Source: an uncultured Nitrospirota bacterium (GTDB lineage Bacteria > Nitrospirota > Nitrospiria > Nitrospirales > UBA8639). Taken from it: DNA of 64,000 nucleotides. The position numbers were made by a program, and so were the translations under genes. The first letter of the stretch is position 1. Every line of letters begins with the position of its first letter. The DNA lies in assembly GCA_937139405.1 (NCBI GenBank), contig CAKZPV010000008.1:170001-234000 (forward strand), given 5' to 3'. The notes below the pieces were generated by a model. The model was not told where the DNA came from, ran no database searches, and saw only the letters and a list, made by a program, of their open reading frames with translations. Shown in pieces: positions 57,455 through 64,000 of the stretch.

Positions 57455-58330
57455 TCAAGACGGTTTCATCGGCTTGGGATTATTGACTTTATGTAACAGC
57501 TTGACGTCTTTCTCAGCTGGAGCAGCAAAATCTCGCGACCATTCCCACCACGAGCCAGGATAAGTTTTCACTTGGTCAAATCCCACATAACGAAGCAAGC
57601 AATAGACCCAAGCGGCCCTTACGCCCCCAAGACAATAAGTGATAATTTCTTGATCTTCTCGCAGACCATGCTCTTCAAAAATCCCTCGCACCTGATCAAC
57701 AGGTTTAAGCGTAGCATCTCGTTGCAAAAATTGATTCCAAGAAATATTGATGGCCGATGGAATATGTCCGGCTCGTGGTAGACCGTCAATTTCCTTTCCG
57801 GCATATTCTTCGACGCTTCGCGCATCCAGGATCACAGTATTGGAATGTTGCCCCTTTACCAATTTTTTTAAGGAATCTTTATTGATAATGAATTCAGGGT
57901 GAGCGCTGACCGTAAAATCACCCATGGTTGGCTTTACTACATCATGTTCAAAACGCCGTTGTTCTGCTACCCATTTCACCCAGCCGCCATCTAATATACG
58001 CACACTCGGATGTCCTAAATATTGCAGCATCCAAAACATCCGACCTTCATCACCCCAATTGTCGAAGGGATTAGAATAAATCACGATATCACTGGCTTGG
58101 TTAATGCCCAAGGCTCGAACCTGCTGCTCCAAGTGCGAGAGGTCCGGATTCAACACTCCCTTCGACACGGAAGAAGGATCACTATATTCATGCCACGTAC
58201 TATTCACAGCTCCTGGGATATGTGAGGAGTAAGCAGCAGGACCACGAACATCAATCAGCACTAAGTCCTCACGCCCCAAATTTTGGGACAACGATTCGGT
58301 ATCGATAAAAAAATCTTGCGTTGCCATCAT
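57455..58330 (-). CDS. Rhodanese-type sulfurtransferase (two domains)
   Basis: 291 residues with two rhodanese domains. The first (about 10-130) lacks the catalytic cysteine; the second (about 155-280) has the active-site loop CLGGVRAAW, with Cys accepting the persulfide. It fits thiosulfate/3-mercaptopyruvate sulfurtransferases; donor unknown. No signal peptide. The ATG at 58330 or 58327 is near AAAGGG, 4 bases after the cytochrome stop codon. Confidence 0.93.
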   Translation of the reverse strand: MMATQDFFIDTESLSQNLGREDLVLIDVRGPAAYSSHIPGAVNSTWHEYSDPSSVSKGVLNPDLSHLEQQVRALGINQASDIVIYSNPFDNWGDEGRMFWMLQYLGHPSVRILDGGWVKWVAEQRRFEHDVVKPTMGDFTVSAHPEFIINKDSLKKLVKGQHSNTVILDARSVEEYAGKEIDGLPRAGHIPSAINISWNQFLQRDATLKPVDQVRGIFEEHGLREDQEIITYCLGGVRAAWVYCLLRYVGFDQVKTYPGSWWEWSRDFAAPAEKDVKLLHKVNNPKPMKPS

Positions 58331-58336
58331 AACCCT

Positions 58337-59668
58337 TTATCCCTTTACTGAATGAAGTGGAAACATCCCTGTCGGTTGATCAGGAGAATCGTTTTCTATA
58401 GGCACAGCGCAGCCCACTCGCGGATCAATCTCTTGATCATCTATGGCCACCGCCAACGTCGGATCTAATGGAAATTCACGTTCATATATCGTGAACACAT
58501 ATGGATCATCCGCCGTCAAACTGTACTCATCCTTCAACATCTGATGCTGTGCATCTGTCAGAATATGATATCGAATTTTAGCCTTCACACTCCACCCCTT
58601 TTCTCCTTTTGGCACTTCATAAGAAAAGGTGAAGTCTCGACTAGCTAGCGGCAACAGGCGGTTATCATAAACCTCAACTATGACCGGTTGCCAGAGAATC
58701 CAACGTCCCATCGTATCGGTTTGTTGTTTGATTACATTTCCCTGAGGGTTCCGCACTTCAAATTCCACCGTAAAATGCCGATCAGGGTCTCCAGTTGGAA
58801 TTTTGTGCCCTGCTCCAGCATTGATGACTGTGAGCGTCAAGGCGACTTCATCACCGGGTTGTGGAGATAGAGGGTCTGCCTGGACCTGCACCGCCACTGC
58901 CCGTTTAATCATTTCAGGATCATGGCCACCTCGCCAGAGATGCCGACGACCAAATCGAATAGGGCTACCCTTTGCGACAGGCCGTTGAACGCCTGGCATA
59001 TGACAATTCTGGCAAATCAACCCCTTCTCTTTCTCAAAAAACTTACCCTCGTACTCGGAGAAAGTCCCGCAAGGACCTACCGCATAAAACTGGGTCGGTC
59101 CCGAAACGACGCTATGACATCGATAGCAAACCTGCGTAGTCCGAAATGAAGGATCGAACTTAGTGGGATGTGGAGCGACAGAGTCATCATAGGGGCCCAA
59201 AATCACCCCATCTCGCACATGACAGGCAGCACAGGTCACTCCTTCCTGTTGATACTCCGCATCGAATCGATAGTTGGGAATTTGAAACGCCTTTTCCACT
59301 CTTCCTCTGGGAATATCTTTCACCAACGTGGGCTGCTGATTTTCTAAAGGGGTATGGCAATTTAAACAAACCCAAATGTTTTTATCCTTTTTCCAATATG
59401 CCTGAAAAAAGGGATCATGAAACGCCTGGGCATGGATGCTCGACTTCCACTCTTGATAAATTTCTTCATGACATTGTCCACATTCTTCCGCTTTCAAACT
59501 CTGCAATCCAACCGGCACCTGCTGATACGGAATCGCATGGGCATAATCATCACGTAAACCAAAAATTACCACGGGTCGTACTTCGGTGTAAAAAATATAC
59601 ACCCCGATTCCTACGAACAAGATGAGAAAGAACCAGATACGTATGTGCCATGATCGTTTTGGTGTCAT
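58337..59668 (-). CDS. Membrane-anchored pentaheme cytochrome c
   Basis: 443 residues from ATG 59668, just after the upstream hydrolase stop; the TTG at 59683 is rejected. One N-terminal TM (IRIWFFLILFVGIGVYIFY) leaves the rest in the periplasm. Five CxxCH sites: CGQCH, CLNCH, CAACH, CYRCH, CQNCH. The C-terminal third is an Ig-like beta domain with the AGAGHKIPTGDPDRHF motif of this cytochrome group. A role in electron transfer between the membrane and a periplasmic enzyme is likely; partner not identifiable. Confidence 0.92.
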   Translation of the reverse strand: MTPKRSWHIRIWFFLILFVGIGVYIFYTEVRPVVIFGLRDDYAHAIPYQQVPVGLQSLKAEECGQCHEEIYQEWKSSIHAQAFHDPFFQAYWKKDKNIWVCLNCHTPLENQQPTLVKDIPRGRVEKAFQIPNYRFDAEYQQEGVTCAACHVRDGVILGPYDDSVAPHPTKFDPSFRTTQVCYRCHSVVSGPTQFYAVGPCGTFSEYEGKFFEKEKGLICQNCHMPGVQRPVAKGSPIRFGRRHLWRGGHDPEMIKRAVAVQVQADPLSPQPGDEVALTLTVINAGAGHKIPTGDPDRHFTVEFEVRNPQGNVIKQQTDTMGRWILWQPVIVEVYDNRLLPLASRDFTFSYEVPKGEKGWSVKAKIRYHILTDAQHQMLKDEYSLTADDPYVFTIYEREFPLDPTLAVAIDDQEIDPRVGCAVPIENDSPDQPTGMFPLHSVKG

Positions 59669-59672
59669 CGTC

Positions 59673-60617
59673 TTAACTATCAAGTAGCGCTAAGAGATGG
59701 TGATCGACTGACTCAGCTAACGCCTGCAGATGATACCCACCCTCTAAACAGGCTAAGATTCTTCCTCCGGAATAACATTTCGCGATATAAGCCACAATGT
59801 TCGTGAGCTCCGCATACCCCTGCGCTGTCACGTTCATGCTCGCAAGAGGATCATCTCGATGGGCATCAAAGCCTGCTGAAATGAGCACAAATTCAGGTTG
59901 AAATGCATCTGCAGCGGGGACAAGGATCTTTCGAAATACTTCTTGATAAACATCATCATCCTCTCCCCCAGAAAATGGAACATTGATTGTGAAGCCCTTT
60001 CCTTCCCCTTCCCCAGTCTCGGTCGCTCTTCCCGTTCCTGGATAATACGGGAATTGATGCGTGCTAAAGAACAAGACCGATGCATCATTATAGAAGGCAT
60101 GTTGAGTCCCATTCCCATGATGCACGTCCCAATCCACGATCAACACACGTTCAACCCCATGCTGTTGCTGAATATACCGTGCCGCAATCGCCACGGTGTT
60201 CAAAAAACAAAACCCCATCGCTCGATCTGCCTCAGCATGGTGCCCAGGTGGACGCACAGCGCAAAACGCATGATCGATGACTTCCTTCATGATGGCATCA
60301 ACCGCAACAAGCGCGCCACCTGTCGCCAAATACGCCGCATCTAACGTGCCAGGTGACATCGACGTATCAGGATCCAGAGCCGCATAGCCATCCGCTGGAG
60401 AACGTCGTTCAAGACTATCGACATATGACGAATCGTGGATGAGTTCAATCCATTGCCGTTCAGCTGGACGAGGTGTGAGCTGAAAAAGACGAGACCACGT
60501 ACGTGACGATTGTAATTGGGCACAGATGGATTGAAGCCGCGCAGGAGATTCTGGATGACTCCGGCCCATTTCATGGCCCAAATACCTTGGATCATAGACA
60601 AAACCCACACGTCCCAT
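59673..60617 (-). CDS. Histone deacetylase-family (AcuC/HDAC-like) hydrolase
   Basis: 314 residues. Class II HDAC/acetylpolyamine amidohydrolase fold: catalytic His pair in RPPGHHAE, zinc Asp/His in DWDVHHGNG, second zinc Asp in AGFDAHRDDPL, and the EGGY tyrosine near the C-terminus. Bacterial members remove acetyl groups from polyamines, lysine or acuminate-like substrates; substrate cannot be told. It is 4 bases before the cytochrome gene. The nitrilase-type hydrolase and this enzyme in the same run would fit polyamine metabolism, as a loose inference. Confidence 0.92.
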   Translation of the reverse strand: MGRVGFVYDPRYLGHEMGRSHPESPARLQSICAQLQSSRTWSRLFQLTPRPAERQWIELIHDSSYVDSLERRSPADGYAALDPDTSMSPGTLDAAYLATGGALVAVDAIMKEVIDHAFCAVRPPGHHAEADRAMGFCFLNTVAIAARYIQQQHGVERVLIVDWDVHHGNGTQHAFYNDASVLFFSTHQFPYYPGTGRATETGEGEGKGFTINVPFSGGEDDDVYQEVFRKILVPAADAFQPEFVLISAGFDAHRDDPLASMNVTAQGYAELTNIVAYIAKCYSGGRILACLEGGYHLQALAESVDHHLLALLDS

Positions 60618-60756
60618 AATATCTAGTTCTCAGACTTAAAAAATCAGACCTGCATGGGGATAATAATCAACGAATGACTGACGTTTTTCATTTTTCTAGA
60701 GGAAGGAAAATCGTCGAGAATCCTAGCATAGCCTCCTTTCTTAGACAACGCGTCAA

Positions 60757-60774
60757 GTCACATGATACTGTGAC
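60757..60774. promoter_or_regulatory. Small inverted repeat upstream of the TPR gene
   Basis: GTCACA and TGTGAC with six bases between them (60757-60762 and 60769-60774), 48 bases before the TPR start. Could be a regulator site; the arms are short and may be chance. Confidence 0.25.
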
Positions 60775-60821
60775 AATACGTTGCTACTTTGAACATCCAT
60801 GACGCAGGAAAATATCCCGCT

Positions 60822-61139
60822 ATGGCCAATCCCAAGATTGAACAATTTAAAAAAATTCTACAAATGGACCCCAAAGACGAAACCCTCTGGTTCGGCCTAG
60901 GGAAAGCCTACATGGGTGACGAAAATTGGGAGGAAGCGATCCCCGCATTAGAGCAATGCATTCAGGTCAGGCCCAACTATTCCGCCGCCTACTATGCGCT
61001 AGCGCAATCGCTCCAACAACTGAAACAGCATGAGAAGTGCAGAACAATTTGTGATGATGGCATCGCGGTCGCCACAACAAACGGAGATCTGCTCGTGATT
61101 AAAAACCTAGAAGCACTTCACAATTCCCTACCGTCCTAA
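60822..61139 (+). CDS. TPR-repeat protein
   Basis: 105 residues from ATG 60822 (the TTG eleven codons earlier is less likely). It contains about two tetratricopeptide repeats: LWFGLGKAYMGDENWEEAI, then YAALYALAQ-type SAAYYALAQSLQQL. No signal peptide. A small adaptor for protein-protein contacts; partner unknown. Confidence 0.82.
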   Translation: MANPKIEQFKKILQMDPKDETLWFGLGKAYMGDENWEEAIPALEQCIQVRPNYSAAYYALAQSLQQLKQHEKCRTICDDGIAVATTNGDLLVIKNLEALHNSLPS

Positions 61140-61501
61140 TCTCTTGTTCTATATAACATTGCGTTTCTCTCCACGTTTCGAAACCTCACCTCTACCTGAA
61201 GGCTTGCCTGAGATACAGTGTGTTTAGAATGGTTGGCAGTAAAACGGATACGGCACGAAAGGCCAACAAAAGATAGGGTGCATGGTTCGAAGAAATATAC
61301 CGGCGAAATGGAAAGCGAAGAAATCCCTATGATCGGCAAGTGATGAAGTCATAGAGCAGAGAAGGAACAGGAGAAAAAACAAGCAGACTGACATATGCTG
61401 AATAATAATGCTGCATGTTATTTTTTAAAACGAAAGCCTATTGACCTCCTAGCTGTGAAAAAGTTGTTTTCCTTGCACCCATCAACGCTCTTATTATCAC
61501 G
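61140..61501. other. Gap between convergent TPR and receiver genes
   Basis: 362 bases with no supported gene; a 67-codon minus-strand frame at 61136-61339 lacks a ribosome site and any motif. No terminator recognised. Confidence 0.5.
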
Positions 61502-61924
61502 TTATTGCTGTTGGTGCTCTATGGCATGATGAATCATCTCAAGCAAAAATTCCAAATCAATGGTCTTAGTAAGAATTTTAAAAACTCCTGCGTGTGCAGC
61601 CTCATCCTCGTTAATAGCCCCTAAATAAGCCGTTAATAGAATCACGGGTACAAAGGGAAATAGCTGACGAATACGCTTCGTTGTCTCTAACCCATTAAGA
61701 CCTGGCATTTTAAAGTCTACAATGATCACGTCAGGGGAATCTTGAGTATGAGTCAAACATTCTATGACGGATTCTCCTGACTCAAACTCATCGACATGAT
61801 ACCCATCTCTCCGCAAGCGCCTGACAAAACTGGTTCGGACAAATTGATCATCATCAACAACAAATAGGTGATGACTTTTTTGTTGACCTTTGCCCAAGAT
61901 GGAATGCGTGAGATTATTGATCAT
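61502..61924 (-). CDS. Stand-alone response regulator receiver
   Basis: 140 residues from ATG 61924. CheY-like receiver: acidic pocket DDD (FVVDDDQF), phospho-acceptor Asp in IIVDFKMPGLNG, Thr/Lys switch residues ILLTAY and ILTKT. No output domain. It lies 75 bases downstream of the sigma-54 activator gene on the same strand, so it may act in the same pathway, but no histidine kinase is in the window. Confidence 0.9.
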   Translation of the reverse strand: MINNLTHSILGKGQQKSHHLFVVDDDQFVRTSFVRRLRRDGYHVDEFESGESVIECLTHTQDSPDVIIVDFKMPGLNGLETTKRIRQLFPFVPVILLTAYLGAINEDEAAHAGVFKILTKTIDLEFLLEMIHHAIEHQQQ

Positions 61925-61998
61925 GATGAACAACCTGGCTCTTAACGAAGGGGAGGAAGGCTGTTGCGGTCTTCAATCAAAGGCCTGATGCACAAACC

Positions 61999-63600
61999 CT
62001 AAGATGAAGATTCTCTCTTAATACCCAACTTTTTCAATCGACTTCTGAGGGTGCTGGGATTTAAGCCAAGCTGTTTAGCGGCTCCCAATGGCCCGTCAAT
62101 ACGCCATTCGCAGGCATTCAACGCTTGTTGAATCCGACATGTTTCCAGATCCTTCAATTTAGCTGGCGTGCTACTTTCTAGGCTAAGAGAATGCGTGGGG
62201 AAATAGGCATCATCAATCGTTAACAGGGCTGAACTCGAGAGAATCATGGCCCGTTCAATAATATTCTTCAATTCACGAATATTACCAGGCCAATGATACT
62301 GCACCAACTTTTCCAAAGAAGCATCATCAATGTCTTGAGATGCCCGCTTGAATTCCAACCTATTTTTTTCCATAAAATGTCGAACCAGTAATGGAATATC
62401 TTGTGGACGATCTCGAAGGGCTGGGACTTCAATTGGAAAGACATGCAATCGATAAAATAAATCCGAACGAAATCGTCCTACGCTAATTGCCTTGCTTAAA
62501 TCAGTATTCGTGGCAGCAATAATTCTGACATCTACCTCTAAACTCTGGACACTTCCAACCCGCTCAATAATGCCATCTTGAAGAACTCGTAATAATTTAG
62601 CCTGGGCTTCCAAGGGCATTTCCCCAATCTCGTCTAAAAATATGGCTCCCCCATTGGCAAGTTCAAATTTCCCTGGTCGCGGCTGTTCAGCACCGGTAAA
62701 CGCCCCTTTTTCATGTCCAAATAATTCACTTTCAACAAGTCCCGATGGCAATGATGCGCAATTCACCCGAATAAAAGGCTTCTCACTTCTTGGACTTAAT
62801 TCATGGATAAACCGGGCTAATAACTCCTTCCCGGTCCCTGTCTCCCCAGTGATGAGAACCGAGGTATTCATCGGGGCCACCGCTTGTGCCAACTCCAAGA
62901 TCGCTCTAACTTTCTGACTTTTTCCGACCATGGCCCCAAAGTCATGAGATGTTTTGATCTCTTCGAGTAAATACGCATTTTCACGAGCAAGCTGATCTCG
63001 TAAGCGACGAATTTCTTCATACGCTCGAACGTGATCAATGGCTAACGCGATTTGTTTGGCAACTTGCTCTAAAAATTCTACGTTCTCAGGATCCGGAGCC
63101 CCAGATTCGATACTGCCAATATTAAGGGAACCCAGACAATTCTCCCCTACCATGAGTGGAAGATTGATCATTCGTCCAAGACCTTCTTCCTGGTAATAGG
63201 CATCTTCCAAAAACATTTGTTCTTTTTGAATATATGGACGAACATGAATTCTTCGATTGGCATAGACCCAGCCCATCGCGCTACCTTCTCGAGGAATTAC
63301 TGCATCACATTTAAGACGCACAATAGGCATGCTGGTCTCAACTGCATAAAATCGAAAGGCATCAATGTCTGAATGATAGAGGGTAATCCCAGCACGTTCC
63401 CAAGAAACAATTTGTTTGATATGCCCAGCTATAGCTTTCCAGAGGCCTTCGGTGTCTTGCTGGAAATTGAGGACGTTCGTGACCTCTAGAAGAGTTTGAT
63501 AAAAGGTTTGCGTATGTGACTTAATTTTCTTAGATGGACAGGGAATACTCAAAATTTCTATTCCTTCCCGGCACCTTGCACAAAAAAAAATGGCTGGCAT
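61999..63600 (-). CDS. GAF-domain sigma-54-dependent activator
   Basis: 533 residues. GAF sensor (about 40-195), a linking coiled coil (RLRDQLARENAYLLEEI), AAA+ with Walker A GETGTGKE, the sigma-54 contact loop GAFTGA and Walker B GGAIFLDEIGE, then a Fis-type HTH (about 490-530: GAAKQLGLNPSTLRSRLKKL). It is the FhlA-like layout: a small molecule or redox change at the GAF domain switches on sigma-54 promoters. The ATG at 63600 has no obvious ribosome site, so the start may be a little downstream. Targets unknown. Confidence 0.92.
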   Translation of the reverse strand: MPAIFFCARCREGIEILSIPCPSKKIKSHTQTFYQTLLEVTNVLNFQQDTEGLWKAIAGHIKQIVSWERAGITLYHSDIDAFRFYAVETSMPIVRLKCDAVIPREGSAMGWVYANRRIHVRPYIQKEQMFLEDAYYQEEGLGRMINLPLMVGENCLGSLNIGSIESGAPDPENVEFLEQVAKQIALAIDHVRAYEEIRRLRDQLARENAYLLEEIKTSHDFGAMVGKSQKVRAILELAQAVAPMNTSVLITGETGTGKELLARFIHELSPRSEKPFIRVNCASLPSGLVESELFGHEKGAFTGAEQPRPGKFELANGGAIFLDEIGEMPLEAQAKLLRVLQDGIIERVGSVQSLEVDVRIIAATNTDLSKAISVGRFRSDLFYRLHVFPIEVPALRDRPQDIPLLVRHFMEKNRLEFKRASQDIDDASLEKLVQYHWPGNIRELKNIIERAMILSSSALLTIDDAYFPTHSLSLESSTPAKLKDLETCRIQQALNACEWRIDGPLGAAKQLGLNPSTLRSRLKKLGIKRESSS

Positions 63601-63900
63601 TCAACAGACACACGTGCTGCGTCTAATATAATTACGCAAGAACAACACCGTTATCAATTCATTTCATCTGCTTTTCCAAATCTTTATAGCTTCTTTATCA
63701 TTCTACTAATTTTTACCGTAATTTTGATAACTTTTCATATTTTGAACTAACATTCTTCACCCTTTCCTTAGCTATTACAAAAATAACATCTAGCACTACT
63801 CAATTTATCTTATGAATCGTTTGTCTATGTGCAAAACTGCACATCCATCGGTGTGTGGAGTCGCACGAATTGTCTCCATATTTGCGAGAACCCTTGAGAT
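63601..63900. other. AT-rich upstream region with a palindrome
   Basis: 300 bases rich in A/T. A perfect inverted repeat ATGTGCA/TGCACAT with a 4-base centre lies at 63827-63844; its form is like activator upstream sites. No -24/-12 sigma-54 element seen on either strand. Confidence 0.4.
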
Positions 63901-63935
63901 AAAAAAAGCAGGGGGCGACCGCGGTCGCCCCCTGC
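63901..63935 (-). terminator. Strong terminator of a gene entering from the right
   Basis: Perfect 28-base palindrome (63908-63935, 14-bp arms, no loop counted) with very high G+C, followed on the minus strand by seven U residues (63907-63901). It lies 33 bases past the TAA of the partial gene at the window edge. Confidence 0.85.
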
Positions 63936-63968
63936 TCTCACTCGCACGGTACCCGAAGGCGCCGCTGC

Positions 63969-64000
63969 TTACAGCCAGTTCACCCGTTCCGCGGGACGGA
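63969..64000 (-). CDS. C-terminal end of a gene beyond the window
   Basis: On the minus strand the frame ends RPAERVNWL then TAA (63971-63969). The strong terminator directly after it supports a real 3' end. The sequence is G+C-rich compared with the neighbours. Too short to identify. Confidence 0.4.
   Translation of the reverse strand, partial: RPAERVNWL

Noticed and set aside
1..64000. CRISPR array, prophage, rRNA operon or complete insertion sequence
   Set aside because: No spaced direct repeats, no integrase, transposase, capsid or rRNA sequence seen; the only tandem repeats are protein-coding.

Overview
The window is ordinary bacterial chromosome of intermediate G+C, with a few accessory islands. 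The gene content points to a Nitrospira-like member of the Nitrospirota: a ccsA-hemA-hemC-cobA/hemD-hemB run, a long-form HflX, a thioredoxin-domain/aldo-keto reductase fusion, c-type cytochromes and a SmbP-like metal-binding protein. This assignment is inference from gene content; no 16S rRNA or nitrite-oxidation gene is present to confirm it.

Layout. 1-2.8 kb: two minus-strand genes for secreted proteins built from the same 36-residue repeat (3 and about 17 copies). 3.5-12.8 kb: a minus-strand housekeeping block read clpC | terminator | tsaD-hflX-nth-yicC-gmk-rpoZ-coaBC, with nth and yicC coupled to their upstream genes by ATGA overlaps and hflX apparently starting at ATT. 13-21.5 kb: nadK, a zinc-ribbon protein, an ArsC/Spx-like protein, a J-domain protein, a cytochrome c, the 1236-residue fusion protein and an unknown protein. 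21.5-37.7 kb: a long minus-strand run ccsA-hemA-hemC-cobA/hemD-CBS-hemB-ribF-tilS-hpt-ftsH-folP-glmM-comEC, joining tetrapyrrole synthesis to flavin, folate, cell-wall and DNA-uptake genes. 37.9-42.4 kb: rsmI, a TusA-like protein, a secreted glycine-rich protein, tRNA-Leu(CAA) and recG. 42.6-49.2 kb, plus strand: rpmB, lnt, prfB with its programmed +1 frameshift, lysS and lolC-lolD.

49.2-52.0 kb is a foreign-looking island. Complete lolD is followed by a dispersed repeat, an AT-richer radical SAM gene, the truncated start of a glycosyltransferase, a second copy of the repeat (106 bp identical to the first) and a diverged duplicate of the 3' end of lolD. It looks like the scar of integration or recombination at lolD.

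52.2-54.8 kb holds the most unusual gene: one uninterrupted 846-codon frame encoding an N-terminal TetR-type repressor (HTH plus ligand-binding-like domain) joined to a complete squalene-hopene cyclase with its DIDD motif. A perfect 10-bp inverted repeat of TetR-operator type lies between a good -35 and -10 directly before its ATG. The predicted transcription start coincides with the ATG, so the mRNA is probably leaderless. A hopanoid enzyme that senses and represses its own synthesis is the best candidate here for an undescribed system.

55-61 kb: a coiled-coil lipoprotein with a ComEA-like HhH tail, and a minus-strand series of histone-deacetylase-like hydrolase, pentaheme cytochrome, rhodanese, SmbP-like protein and carbon-nitrogen hydrolase; then a TPR protein. 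61.5-64 kb: a CheY-like receiver, a GAF/sigma-54 activator and, at the edge, a strong terminator behind the last codons of a gene entering from the right.
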